In this document: in pieces, positions 1 to 8,147 of the stretch
Layout: each line of letters begins with the position of its first letter
How positions within the stretch are numbered: position 1 is the first letter of the stretch
From: Amycolatopsis taiwanensis DSM 45107
GTDB taxonomy: Bacteria > Actinomycetota > Actinomycetes > Mycobacteriales > Pseudonocardiaceae
DNA: 64,000 bases
Assembly (NCBI RefSeq): GCF_000519205.1
Contig: NZ_JAFB01000029.1
Span: forward strand, 60,410 to 124,409
Direction: 5' to 3'
The notes under the pieces: model-generated
The model's input: only the letters and a program-made list of their open reading frames with translations
The model's database searches: none
Told to the model about the DNA's origin: nothing
Translations under genes and position numbers: made by a program

Positions 1-2
1 GG

Positions 3-290
3 TCAGAGGCCGTTTTGGGCGCCGCGGGAGCCACGGCGGGCGGCAGCGCGCTGCCAGGACATGATGCCCAGGCCCATGCAGCTGATCACGACACCGGCGA
101 CGGTCGTCCACAGCCACACGTCCGGTGACTGGCCGGTGACGGCGCAGCGGATGCCCAGGACGATGAGGCCGGCCAGCCACAGAACTGTGCCGACGACCAC
201 GATCGGGAAGAGGTCGACCAACCGAGCCGGCAACTCCGGGACCGGGCGCAGTGTGTCCTTCGCCCCCGAAGAGTTGATTGGATCGCCCAC
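3..290 (-). CDS. DUF2530 family small membrane protein
   Basis: A 95-residue protein with a polar N-terminus and two hydrophobic segments (about residues 26-48 and 58-79), followed by a short basic tail. Size and layout match the actinobacterial DUF2530 family, whose function is unknown; mycobacteria carry a similar small membrane protein (Rv0879c) beside a MarR gene. It is transcribed away from the purine permease, leaving about 74 bp between the two starts for divergent promoters. The stop lies at the left edge of the window, so the gene is complete. Family assignment rests on recognition only. Confidence 0.75.
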   Translation of the reverse strand: MGDPINSSGAKDTLRPVPELPARLVDLFPIVVVGTVLWLAGLIVLGIRCAVTGQSPDVWLWTTVAGVVISCMGLGIMSWQRAAARRGSRGAQNGL

Positions 291-364
291 GTCAGGAAGG
301 CTACCCGCCGGGGCTCGGTGGGTCCGCGCCGGCGCTGCGCGTGGCCGTGGAAAAGGCAGGAAGC

Positions 365-1804
365 ATGTCCGTGATCGACCGTTACTTCAAGGTGACCGAA
401 CGAGGGTCGACGGTGGGCCGCGAAGTTCGCGGCGGCCTGGTCACCTTCGTGACGATGGCCTACATCGTCGTGCTCAACCCGTTGATCATCGGCAGCTTCT
501 CGGCCTCGTCGCCCGCGGCGCACCGGGACGTGCTCGGCGGCATCCTGCCGGTGCCTCAGGTGGCCGCGGTCACCGCCCTGGTGGCCGGCGTGATGACCAT
601 CCTGATGGGAGTGGTCGCGCACTACCCGTTCGCCATCGCCACCGGGCTGGGCATCAACAGCCTGGTCGCGGTCACCATCGCCCCGCAGGTCACCTGGCCG
701 GAGGCGATGGGCCTGGTGGTGATCGAGGGCCTGATCATCGTGGCGCTTGTACTCACCGGCTTCCGCACGGCCGTGTTCAAGGCGGTACCCGCCGCGCTCA
801 AGTCCGCGATCGCCGCCGGCATCGGCCTGTTCATCTGTTTCATCGGCCTGGTCGACGCCGGGTTCGTGCGCCGGCTGCCGGACGCGGCGAACACCACGGT
901 GCCGGTGGGGCTGGGCCTCAACGGGTCGATCGCGTCCTGGCCCACCGTCGTCTTCGTGGTGGGGCTGTTGATCACCGGCATCCTGGTGGCCAAGCGGGTG
1001 CGCGGCGGCATCCTGATCGGCGTGCTCGCCACCACCGCGTTGGCGATCATCGTCGAGTCGATCGTGCACGCCGGGCCGTCCAACGGCACGAACCCGAAGG
1101 GCTGGAGCCTTGGTTACCCGGCGCTGCCCGGCCAGGTCTTCGGCGTGCCGGACCTGTCCCTGGTCGGGGACGTGTCGTTCGGGGCGTGGACCCGGCTGCC
1201 GGCGATCACCGTGCTGTTGCTGGTGTTCACCCTGGTGCTGGCGGACTTCTTCGACGCGATGGGCACGATGACCGGGCTGGCCAAGGAAGCCGGGCAACTC
1301 GGTCCGGACGGTCAGTTGCCGCGGGTGGGCCGGGCGCTGTTCGTCGAGGGACTCGCGGGTGCCGCCGGCGGCCTCGGCTCGGCCAGTTCCAACACGGTTT
1401 TCGTGGAGTCGGCGTCCGGCATCGCCGAGGGCGCGCGAACGGGGCTGGCGAACATCGTGACCGGAGTGCTGTTCCTCGCGGCGATGTTCCTCACCCCGCT
1501 TTACGCGTCGGTGCCGGTGGAAGCGGCCGCGCCGGCGCTGGTGATCGTCGGTGCGATGCTGATCGGCCAGGTCCGCGACATCGACTTCACCGACTTTTCC
1601 GTGGCGCTGCCCGCGTTCGTCACCATCGTCGTGATGCCGTTCACCTACTCGATCGCCAACGGGATCGGCGCGGGGTTCATCACCTACACGGTACTTCAGG
1701 TGGCCACCGGTAAGGCCCGCCGGATCCACCCGCTGATGTGGGCGATCTCGGTCGCGTTCGTCGCCTACTTCGCGGTTGGTCCGATCCAGGAGGCGTTGAA
1801 GTAG
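365..1804 (+). CDS. NCS2 family purine (adenine/guanine/hypoxanthine) permease, AzgA/PbuG-like
   Basis: Polytopic membrane protein of about 479 residues with roughly 12 hydrophobic segments. Conserved family blocks are an early GLGINSLVAV segment, FFDAMGTMTGLAKEAG in the middle, and a following GSASSNTVFVESASGIAEGARTG region. These place it in the AzgA/PbuG group of proton-coupled purine importers rather than the uracil/xanthine group. ATG at 365 is preferred because AGGA lies just upstream; an in-frame upstream start at 278 adds 29 residues with no membrane character and overlaps the divergent gene. It probably imports nucleobases for salvage. The substrate is inferred from the subfamily. 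Confidence 0.88.
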   Translation: MSVIDRYFKVTERGSTVGREVRGGLVTFVTMAYIVVLNPLIIGSFSASSPAAHRDVLGGILPVPQVAAVTALVAGVMTILMGVVAHYPFAIATGLGINSLVAVTIAPQVTWPEAMGLVVIEGLIIVALVLTGFRTAVFKAVPAALKSAIAAGIGLFICFIGLVDAGFVRRLPDAANTTVPVGLGLNGSIASWPTVVFVVGLLITGILVAKRVRGGILIGVLATTALAIIVESIVHAGPSNGTNPKGWSLGYPALPGQVFGVPDLSLVGDVSFGAWTRLPAITVLLLVFTLVLADFFDAMGTMTGLAKEAGQLGPDGQLPRVGRALFVEGLAGAAGGLGSASSNTVFVESASGIAEGARTGLANIVTGVLFLAAMFLTPLYASVPVEAAAPALVIVGAMLIGQVRDIDFTDFSVALPAFVTIVVMPFTYSIANGIGAGFITYTVLQVATGKARRIHPLMWAISVAFVAYFAVGPIQEALK

Positions 1805-1849
1805 TTCGTCTGTCTGCCTGGCTCGCCGATCGTAAGGTATGCTAAGTAT

Positions 1850-2281
1850 GTGTCCGATATCGGGGAGTTGGGGCTGGCGAGCCGGCTCCGGCTAGCCGTG
1901 GTGCGGCTCAACCGCAAGCTGAGGGCACAACGGGCCGATCAGAGCATCTCGCTCACACAACTCGCGGCACTGTCCACATTGTACAAATGCGGACCGCTCT
2001 CCCCGGGTCGGCTCGCCGCGAAGGAAGGCGTCCAGCCGCCGTCGATGACGCGGGTCATCGCCGCGCTCGAAGACCTGGGGTTCGTCGAGCGCAGCGCGCA
2101 TCCGACCGACGGCCGGCAGTTCATCGTGGCGGTCACGGCGGCGGGCCGGAGTTACGTCGAGGAGACGATCTCGGCGCGCGAGGCATGGTTGGACCGCAAA
2201 CTGGCGGAGTTGGGCGCCGAAGAGCGCGCGGTACTGGCAAGGGCAGCGGAGATCATCGACAGGATGGCGGGGAACGAATAA
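1850..2281 (+). CDS. MarR family transcriptional regulator
   Basis: A 143-residue winged-helix regulator. The recognition region (about residues 50-85, with LSPGRLAAKEGVQPPSMTRV) is followed by the wing (FVERSAHPTDGRQFIVAVT) and a C-terminal dimerisation helix, the standard MarR layout. It starts with GTG; an ATG two bases earlier is in another frame. The gene begins 45 bp after the permease and its stop is 2 bp before the GTG of the following MFS exporter, so regulator and exporter are probably one transcript. MarR proteins commonly repress adjacent exporters until a phenolic or drug ligand binds; that role is inferred from context. Confidence 0.88.
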   Translation: MSDIGELGLASRLRLAVVRLNRKLRAQRADQSISLTQLAALSTLYKCGPLSPGRLAAKEGVQPPSMTRVIAALEDLGFVERSAHPTDGRQFIVAVTAAGRSYVEETISAREAWLDRKLAELGAEERAVLARAAEIIDRMAGNE

Positions 2282-2283
2282 CG

Positions 2284-3750
2284 GTGCGGCCGGAAAAGGG
2301 TAGCGAGCAGAAAAGTCCGAGAACGAACGCTACCCAAGGCCAAGACCCACCACCATCTTCCCGCCCGCCGGGCATGTTCTCTTCCCTGCGGGTGCGCAAC
2401 TACCGGCTTTTCTTCTCCGGCCAGGTGATCTCCAACATCGGCACCTGGATGCAGCGGATCGCGCAGGACTGGCTGGTGTTCCGGCTTTCCGGCAACGACC
2501 CGCTCGCACTGGGTATCGCGGTGGCGTTGCAGTTCCTGCCGACGCTGGTGCTTTCGCTGTGGGCCGGGGTGCTCGCCGACCGCGTGGACAAGCGGCGGCT
2601 GTGCGTGATGATCCAGAGTGGGATGGCCACCCAGGCGCTGGTTCTCGGCCTGCTGGACGTGAGCGGCGTGGTGACGCTGTGGCAGGTGTACCTACTGTGC
2701 CTCGTGCTCGGCGCGTTGAGCGCGCTGGACGTGCCCGCGCGTCAGGCCTTCGTGGCGGAAATGGTGGGGCCGAAGCAGATTCCGGCGGCGGTGGCGCTCA
2801 ACTCGTCGGTGTTCAACCTGGCCCGGATCGTCGGCCCGGCGATCGCCGGGTTCGCGATCACCTGGCTGGGCACCGGGTGGATGTTCCTGGCCAACGCGGT
2901 GAGCACGCTGGCGGTGATCGCCGGGCTGTTGCTGATGAACCCGGACCAGCTGTTGCGTTCACCGGCCGTCGAGCGCGCCAAGGGCCAGTTGCGGGAAGGG
3001 CTCACCTACGTCCGGGGCCGTGCCGACCTGATGGCCGTCATGACGCTGATGTTCTTCGTCAGCACGTTCGGAATCACCTTCTTCACCTCGCTGGCCATCG
3101 TCGCCGGGAACGTGTTCGGCACGCAGGCCGACGGCTACGGCCTGCTCTCCACGTTGCTCGCCGTGGGCAGCTTCACCGGTTCCCTCATGGCCGCCCGGCG
3201 CGGCGCGCGCGGCCGCCCGCGAGTGGAACTTCTGGTGGGCTCGGCGTTCGGTCTCGGTGCGATCGAGGTGGTCGCCGGCTTCATGCCGACCTACCTGGTG
3301 TTCGGTCTTGCCCTGATCCCGCTGGGGTTCGCCACCATCACGTTCCTCAACACCGCGAACACTCTGGTCCAGACCTCGGTCAGCCCGGAGATGCGCGGAC
3401 GTGTGATGGGCATCTACGTGCTGGTGATGATCGGCGGTAACCCGGTCGGCGGGCCGATGGTCGGCTGGATGGCCAGCACCTTCGGCGGCCGGTCGCCGTT
3501 CTGGATCGGCGGGGTGATCTCCGTGGCCGCCGCCGTCGCCGGTGCCGTCATCCTGGCCCGCCGCAGTGGCATACAGCCGGATTTGGGCCCAAGCCCTCAG
3601 CCGGTACCGCGTGCCCGTCCCGTCACGGGGTTTCGCGTCCTGTTGCCCGGCGGTTCGCGCCGCACGGGCCGATTGGCCGCGAGGGCCGCGATGAAGTCAG
3701 GAGCGCCCAAGAAGGGCCGGCAGTACGTGCTCGGCGATCGCCTCGAGTGA
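2284..3750 (+). CDS. MFS transporter (EntS/DHA3-like exporter)
   Basis: About 488 residues with 12 hydrophobic segments. The first helix region (NIGTWMQRIAQDWLVFRLSGN) and the loop-2 motif (GVLADRVDKRR) are typical of EntS-type MFS exporters. GTG at 2284 lies 2 bp after the marR stop and gives a 30-residue polar lead-in; ATG at 2374 begins at the conserved MFSSLRVRNYRLFFSGQ and is an alternative start. An odd feature is a hydrophilic, Arg-rich tail of about 60 residues after the last helix. The last 54 bp overlap the end of the convergent gene. Linkage to marR suggests efflux of a small toxic molecule; the substrate is unknown. Confidence 0.85.
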   Translation: MRPEKGSEQKSPRTNATQGQDPPPSSRPPGMFSSLRVRNYRLFFSGQVISNIGTWMQRIAQDWLVFRLSGNDPLALGIAVALQFLPTLVLSLWAGVLADRVDKRRLCVMIQSGMATQALVLGLLDVSGVVTLWQVYLLCLVLGALSALDVPARQAFVAEMVGPKQIPAAVALNSSVFNLARIVGPAIAGFAITWLGTGWMFLANAVSTLAVIAGLLLMNPDQLLRSPAVERAKGQLREGLTYVRGRADLMAVMTLMFFVSTFGITFFTSLAIVAGNVFGTQADGYGLLSTLLAVGSFTGSLMAARRGARGRPRVELLVGSAFGLGAIEVVAGFMPTYLVFGLALIPLGFATITFLNTANTLVQTSVSPEMRGRVMGIYVLVMIGGNPVGGPMVGWMASTFGGRSPFWIGGVISVAAAVAGAVILARRSGIQPDLGPSPQPVPRARPVTGFRVLLPGGSRRTGRLAARAAMKSGAPKKGRQYVLGDRLE

Positions 3751-4662
3751 CCGGCCGCTTCCGGTGAAGGTCAGCTCCTGCGCCGAGTCACCGGTGAGCT
3801 TGACCGCGACCAGGTCGTCGGTGATCAGTGCCGGCTGCCCGGCGATCAGGTCGGGGTAGCGGCGGGGCGAAACGAGGTCGGTGTAGGCGGCCTGGATTCC
3901 GCGCACCGTGCAGCGGCCGTCGAACTCGGGCTTGCCGGTTCCGCCGAGCTCGGCCACGAGCGCGGTGCACAACTGCCACGAGATCATCGGCCATGGCGCG
4001 TCGACGATGCCGTGATCCGCGATCGGCTCGACCTGCTTGGGCGGGATCGCGCGGCCCGGACCCACCTTCGGCAGAGCCGGCCCATCCGTCATCGTCGCGG
4101 CCACCACCTCGCGCGCCACCGTGACGATCAGTTCGTCCAGGGGCACGCCGGGCGTGGTGTGGCTGACCCCGATCCGGAGGTAGGGCCGGATCTGTTCGGT
4201 CGCCGGGGCCGTCACCAGGTGGACGTTGAGCCGCGCGTTCGTTCGGGGCTCGGGGAACTCGACCTCGCCCGGGTGCCCGGCTATGTTCACCGCCTTCGCG
4301 CCGTTCAGCGCGGCGGGCGTGCGATCGAGGGTCAGGTTGAGATCGAGGGCGCCGGCGACGAGGTGGCAGCCGTCTCCGCTGACCTCGCGCAGCGTGGCGC
4401 CGCCGAGAACGAGATTCCAGCGGTCCTGGCTCAGCGCCTGACACAGCACCTGACCGATGGAATCGGGCGGGAGCGCGGTCACCAGCTCGCCGGCCGGGAT
4501 CGGGACGGGCCGCAGCGCCTGGCCGTCGGTGCTCGGCCGTGCGGAGGTGGTGGCAGGTGCGGCGCTGCTGGTTCGCGACCACAGGTAGCCCGAGGCGGCG
4601 GCTACGGAGGCGAAAGCCAACAGCACCCCGATGACGACCGCGCCCACTGTCGACGTCTTCAC
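3697..4662 (-). CDS. Membrane-anchored/exported protein of unknown function, probably iron-regulated
   Basis: A 321-residue protein with an N-terminal signal or anchor (about residues 8-28) and a Ser/Thr/Pro-rich linker, then a soluble part. Two regions look like diverged copies of one domain, each with a Cys pair (VLCQAL...GDGCHL and WQLCTAL...DGRCTV), suggesting disulphides outside the membrane. I do not recognise the family; mycobacteria have an exported protein (Rv0875c) in a comparable place. The gene is convergent with, and overlaps by 54 bp, the MFS gene. A 19-bp sequence very like the IdeR/DmdR iron box lies 61 bp upstream of its ATG, so iron repression is likely. Confidence 0.7.
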   Translation of the reverse strand: MKTSTVGAVVIGVLLAFASVAAASGYLWSRTSSAAPATTSARPSTDGQALRPVPIPAGELVTALPPDSIGQVLCQALSQDRWNLVLGGATLREVSGDGCHLVAGALDLNLTLDRTPAALNGAKAVNIAGHPGEVEFPEPRTNARLNVHLVTAPATEQIRPYLRIGVSHTTPGVPLDELIVTVAREVVAATMTDGPALPKVGPGRAIPPKQVEPIADHGIVDAPWPMISWQLCTALVAELGGTGKPEFDGRCTVRGIQAAYTDLVSPRRYPDLIAGQPALITDDLVAVKLTGDSAQELTFTGSGRSLEAIAEHVLPALLGRS

Positions 4663-4722
4663 GCCCGGAGGTTACAGCGGCGAAAGTGGCGGCCTGACGG
4701 AAGATCGACTTGCGGTCGAAAT

Positions 4723-4741
4723 TCAGGGTAGGCTAACCTTA
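4723..4741. promoter_or_regulatory. Iron box (IdeR/DmdR/DtxR-type operator)
   Basis: TCAGGGTAGGCTAACCTTA matches the 19-bp IdeR/DmdR consensus (TTAGGTTAGGCTAACCTAA) at 16 positions, including the whole TAGGCTAACCT core. It lies 61 bp upstream of the minus-strand exported-protein gene starting at 4662. The gene on the other side (nat) ends here, so the exported protein is the only plausible target. Confidence 0.75.
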
Positions 4742-4770
4742 TCTCGCCCGCTTCGTGGTGGGAGCGGCAG

Positions 4771-5559
4771 TCAGATCGGGAACGGATGAGGCCCCGGTGC
4801 TGGGAAGGAACCCAGCACCGGGGCCTCACTCAGTTCGATCCCGAAATGTGTTCGGTAAGCAGTCAAGATCTCGTCACCAGCCAGGATCCGCTCGGTCTGC
4901 TCGCCGTCCACGGTTTCGATCAGGCGGTCGCCGGAGAGGGTGATCCGGCCCGTCGCGGTGGCCAGCGAACAGGTCAGGCTCCGGGTGAACGTCTTGCCCG
5001 GTGCGGTGGCATGCCACCAGCAGGCCGGCACGAAGTCGGCCAGTTCGCGGGCCCGCCGTTCCACCCGGTAGACGGGCTTGCCGTCGTGCAGCACGTCCAC
5101 GTCTCCGTCCGGGGCGTCCAGCACGAGGAACTCGCCCTCTGGGTCCTGTTGCGGCTCGCACGCGTTCAGCCGCAACGGATAGCGCGCGTGCCGCCCGAAG
5201 CCCACGTCGGCCAGCCAGGGCTCGTCCAGGTCGACGCGCAGGGCGAGATGGTCGAACGGCGGGCCGGGATTTTCGTTGGCGAAGACCCGCGCGGACAGCA
5301 GCGTCACCTCGAATCCGAGCGCGCGCAGGAGCGCGGCGAACGCGCCGTTGAGCTCGTAGCAGAAGCCGCCCCGCCGCCGGCGCACGATCTTGTCGAACAA
5401 CGCCTTCTCGGTGAGCTCGATCCGCTCCGGCAGGTGGACGCTGAGGTTCTCGAACGGCACCGTCTCCAGATGGCTTCTGTGCAGCTCACGCAGCGCCTCG
5501 AGACTGGGTTCGTCCGGTCGCTCGGCGTCGATGCGGCTCAGGTAGGCGTCGATGTCCAT
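4771..5559 (-). CDS. nat: Arylamine N-acetyltransferase
   Basis: A 262-residue acetyl-CoA-dependent arylamine N-acetyltransferase. The thiol-protease-like catalytic triad is visible: Cys67 in RRGGFCYELN, His104 in FDHLALRV and Asp118 in LADVGFGR. The N-terminal helical part and the following beta-barrel and lid fit the usual length of about 270-280. ATG at 5559 has a GGAG-type ribosome site; the first nine residues of a longer reading frame are not family-like. The enzyme is cytosolic and acetylates arylamines and hydrazines. The 3' end contains a perfect 17-bp inverted repeat inside the last 20 codons. A TTGACC-type dyad overlaps its upstream region and is shared with sodA. Confidence 0.9.
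   Translation of the reverse strand: MDIDAYLSRIDAERPDEPSLEALRELHRSHLETVPFENLSVHLPERIELTEKALFDKIVRRRRGGFCYELNGAFAALLRALGFEVTLLSARVFANENPGPPFDHLALRVDLDEPWLADVGFGRHARYPLRLNACEPQQDPEGEFLVLDAPDGDVDVLHDGKPVYRVERRARELADFVPACWWHATAPGKTFTRSLTCSLATATGRITLSGDRLIETVDGEQTERILAGDEILTAYRTHFGIELSEAPVLGSFPAPGPHPFPI
4788..4827 (-). terminator. Perfect 17-bp stem hairpin inside the nat 3' end
   Basis: The arms 4788-4804 and 4811-4827 (GAGGCCCCGGTGCTGGG and its exact complement) flank a 6-nt loop. The hairpin lies within the last codons of nat, before the stop at 4771-4773. It is strong enough to end transcription although no U-tract follows; the stop codon lies beyond the stem in the reading direction. Confidence 0.6.
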
Positions 5560-5576
5560 ACCGCCACTCCACCATC

Positions 5577-5596
5577 TCGACCGCACTAGAGGTCAA
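5577..5596. promoter_or_regulatory. Candidate operator/promoter element upstream of nat, shared with sodA
   Basis: On the plus strand TCGACC, 8 bp, GGTCAA; the spacer ends in TAGA. The sodA upstream region has the same arrangement with a perfect TTGACC arm and an identical TAGAGGTCAA ten-mer (6396-6405). It starts 18 bp upstream of the nat ATG. Confidence 0.45.
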
Positions 5597-5609
5597 GCCA
5601 GGAATGACG

Positions 5610-5651
5610 AAGGCCCCTTCGGCATGCCGCATCGCACACCGAAGAGGCCCT
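5610..5651 (-). terminator. Terminator after sodA
   Basis: Imperfect inverted repeat between the sodA stop and the nat start: AAGGCCCCTTCGG (5610-5622) pairs with CCGAAGAGGCCCT (5639-5651) around a 16-nt loop. Its place 18 bp after the sodA stop suits a terminator. Confidence 0.55.
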
Positions 5652-5668
5652 GTGATGGCTCGGCTCGC

Positions 5669-6289
5669 TCAGAGGAGCATGCCGTTACCGCCAGAGACGG
5701 CGTTGTCGAACCGCCTGGCGATCTCACCCCAGTTGTAGACGTTCCAGAGCGCCTTGACGTAGTCCGCCTTGACGTTCTTGTAGTCCAGGTAGAACGCGTG
5801 CTCCCACACGTCCACGAGCAGGACCGGCACGGTCGGCAGGATGAGGTTGTTGTGATGGTCGCGCAACTGCTGGGTGATCAGCGTCTTGCCCACCGGGTCC
5901 CAGGACAGGGCCGCCCAGCCGTTGCCCTGGATGGTGGTGGCCACGGCGGTGAACTGCGCCTGGAACTTGTCCCAGGACCCGAACGCCTCGTCGATCGCGG
6001 CGGCCAGTTCGCCGGTCGGACGGTCGCCGCCCTCCGGCGAAAGGATCTTCCACCACACGACGTGGTTGGCGTGGCCGGCCAGGTTGAAGGCCAGGGTGGT
6101 CTCCAGGCCGACGATGCCGCCGAAGTCGCCCTTCTCCCGGGCCTCGGCGAGCTTGTCCAAAGTGTCGTTCGCACCCTTGACGTAGGTCGCGTGGTGCTTG
6201 GTGTGGTGCAGTTCGTTGATCTGAGCGGAGATGTGCGGGGCGAGCGCGCCGTAGTCGTAGTCGAGTTCAGGGAGCTCGTAGCGGGCCAT
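5669..6289 (-). CDS. sodA: Superoxide dismutase, Fe/Mn type
   Basis: A 206-residue Fe/Mn superoxide dismutase, full length for the family. The N-terminal hairpin has [11 protein letters not shown], whose first His is a metal ligand; the second His ligand is in [10 protein letters not shown]; the Asp and last His ligands are in [14 protein letters not shown] at 6289 is fixed by a strong AAGGAGGG ribosome site; an upstream in-frame extension is not family-like. It is cytosolic and dismutates superoxide. A perfect 9-bp dyad lies about 95 bp upstream, and a hairpin follows the stop. Whether the metal is Mn or Fe cannot be settled by eye. Confidence 0.95.
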   Translation of the reverse strand: MARYELPELDYDYGALAPHISAQINELHHTKHHATYVKGANDTLDKLAEAREKGDFGGIVGLETTLAFNLAGHANHVVWWKILSPEGGDRPTGELAAAIDEAFGSWDKFQAQFTAVATTIQGNGWAALSWDPVGKTLITQQLRDHHNNLILPTVPVLLVDVWEHAFYLDYKNVKADYVKALWNVYNWGEIARRFDNAVSGGNGMLL

Positions 6290-6383
6290 CAGCCCTCCTT
6301 CTGGTGTGGGACGTTCAGTGGTATGCCCAAAACTAGCGGCAACCGGATGTCGTAGCGAACCGGCGCACGAAGCAAGCATGCAA

Positions 6384-6407
6384 GTTTGACCTTGATAGAG
6401 GTCAAAC
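6384..6407. promoter_or_regulatory. Perfect dyad upstream of sodA
   Basis: GTTTGACCT (6384-6392) and AGGTCAAAC (6399-6407) are exact inverted copies around 6 bp. Read as TTGACC-N8-GGTCAA, it matches the element upstream of nat. It may be an operator of a dimeric regulator or contain the -35 hexamer (TTGACC). Confidence 0.55.
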
Positions 6408-6421
6408 CGAGGTGAGTCTTA

Positions 6422-7918
6422 TCACTCGATTGGCCAGGTGTGGACCGGTTGCTCGGTTCGCGCCAGCTCGAGGTACCGGGACAGCATCACGGCCAGCGCG
6501 GTGTCCCGGTCGGCGCCGTGGCGCTGGGCGAGGGCGACGGTCTCCCGCTGCCACCAGGCACCGTTGCGACGGGTGACGCAGCGCCGCTCGATGACGCCGA
6601 GGTGACGGTCGATGACTTCCTCGGTGACGTCCGCGGCACGCAAGCCGTCACGGGCCAATGGCAGCAGCACGCGCAGCACCAGTTCGTCCGGCGGGATCCA
6701 GCCGATCTCGGGCCAGTACAGCTGCGCGTCGAACCCGTTGCGGGCCCCGGCGTACAGGTTCTCCTCGGCGGCCTGGAACGACATTCGAGTCCACAATGGA
6801 CGCTCGGCAACCGCGAGTGCGCGCTGCGCGCCGTAGAACAGCGCGGCGTTGGCCATCATGTCCACCACGGTCGGACCGGTCGGCAGCACCCGGTTCTCCA
6901 CGCGCAGGTGCGGTTCGCCGTCCACCACGTCGTAGACCGGACGGTTCCACCGCCACACCGTCCCGTTGTGCAGGCGCAGTTCGGAAAGTTTCGGCGCCTG
7001 TCCCGATTCCAGTGCCTCCACCGGGTCCTCGGCATCGGTTTCGGACAGCAGGCCGGGGAAGTACCGGACGTTTTCCTCGAACAGGTCGAAGATCGAGGTG
7101 ATCCAGCGTTCGCCGAACCACACCCGGGGGCGCACGCCCTGGTTCTTCAGCTCCACCGGGCGGGTGTCGGTGGCCTGCAGGAACAACGGGATGCGCGTCT
7201 CGTGCCAGAGTGCCTTGCCCAGCAGGAACGGCGAGTTCGCGCCCACGGCCACCTGCACCCCGGCCAGGCACTGCGCGGCGTTCCAGTGCGCGGCGAATTC
7301 TTCCGGCGCCAGTTGCAGGTGCAGTTGGATGGAGGTGCACGCGGCCTCGGGCAGGATCGATTCGGCGTAGGCGCGCAGGCGTTCCGGCTTGCATCCCGGC
7401 AGCGCGGCGCCGTCCAGGGAAATGACGGTGCGTTCCCCGCGGGCGGCCAGGATCCGGTCGTTGAGCAGGTTGTAGCGCGGGTTGTTGGTGATCCACTTCT
7501 GGTCGAAGTCGCTCGGCGCGAGCGTCGGCAGGATGCCGATCATGGCGAGCTGGACACCGAACTCGCCGGCCTTGTCGCCGGCTTCGCCAAGGTATGCCAG
7601 CAGATCCTGCTCCAAATGCAGCAAACTGTCGCCGGCCAGTGGCCGCGGCGGTACGTTCAGTTCCAGATTGTGCTGCGACAACTCCGTGGTGAAGAACGGG
7701 TTACCCAGCGCCTTCAGCACCATCGCGTTCGACATCGACGGGCGCATCTTCTCGTCGGCCAGGTTGAGCTCCACCTCGAGCCCGATTTGTCTTCGAGGAA
7801 AGGAAAAATGGCCGTCTGCGAGCATTCGGCCGAGCGTGTCCAGACAACGCTGTACCTTCCGGCGGTACCTCGTCCGTTCCCGTGGCTGGGAGCTTTCCGC
7901 CGAGAGGTCCTTGCTCAT
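6422..7918 (-). CDS. Glutamate-cysteine ligase family (GCS2) protein
   Basis: A 498-residue protein of the carboxylate-amine ligase GCS2 family (GshA/EgtA-like). The N-terminal IGLEVELNLAD contains the acidic residues that bind metal-ATP in this family. HNLELNVPP, the central NPRYNLLNDRI and later RVENRVLPTGPTVVDMMANAALFYGA are typical of the actinobacterial long form. The family joins glutamate to cysteine (as in ergothioneine precursor synthesis) or to other amines; the substrate is not settled here. The gene stands alone, divergent from the trmH gene across a 229-bp region that holds a perfect 30-bp palindrome. ATG at 7918 is used; upstream signals are weak. Confidence 0.8.
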   Translation of the reverse strand: MSKDLSAESSQPRERTRYRRKVQRCLDTLGRMLADGHFSFPRRQIGLEVELNLADEKMRPSMSNAMVLKALGNPFFTTELSQHNLELNVPPRPLAGDSLLHLEQDLLAYLGEAGDKAGEFGVQLAMIGILPTLAPSDFDQKWITNNPRYNLLNDRILAARGERTVISLDGAALPGCKPERLRAYAESILPEAACTSIQLHLQLAPEEFAAHWNAAQCLAGVQVAVGANSPFLLGKALWHETRIPLFLQATDTRPVELKNQGVRPRVWFGERWITSIFDLFEENVRYFPGLLSETDAEDPVEALESGQAPKLSELRLHNGTVWRWNRPVYDVVDGEPHLRVENRVLPTGPTVVDMMANAALFYGAQRALAVAERPLWTRMSFQAAEENLYAGARNGFDAQLYWPEIGWIPPDELVLRVLLPLARDGLRAADVTEEVIDRHLGVIERRCVTRRNGAWWQRETVALAQRHGADRDTALAVMLSRYLELARTEQPVHTWPIE

Positions 7919-8086
7919 CAGATCTCCGCCCTACTTCCGCGGTACGGCCCGGCGGACAAGATTTACACACTCGCCCATCCGGGGGCATCGGCCAAACTGG
8001 TGCTCTCCGCTACCCGCACCTAACTTGTTGTAGTTTTGCTCCTTCCGCGTTGTCCGCTGAGCGCCTGCCCTGACTGGGGGCAAGCT

Positions 8087-8116
8087 CCGTATGCCCTGGG
8101 TACCCAGGGCATACGG
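8087..8116. promoter_or_regulatory. Perfect 30-bp palindrome between divergent genes
   Basis: CCGTATGCCCTGGGT is followed directly by its exact complement with no spacer. It lies 31 bp upstream of the trmH GTG and 169 bp upstream of the GCS2-family start. Its symmetry and place suggest an operator for a dimeric or tetrameric protein; it could also extrude a cruciform. It does not match parS. Just before it (8070-8085) is a fragment resembling the GC-rich dispersed element. Confidence 0.6.
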
Positions 8117-8147
8117 GGCAATCAACCCGTGAGCGACACTGATCGTT

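Noticed and set aside
86..1729. Long antisense open frame opposite the purine permease (and others such as 36266-38833, 33551-35638, 12364-14013)
   Set aside because: High GC keeps non-coding frames open. These read as Arg/Gly/Pro/His-rich sequence with no domains and lie opposite clearly conserved genes.
8087..8116. parS site
   Set aside because: parS is TGTTTCACGTGAAACA-like; this palindrome has a different sequence.
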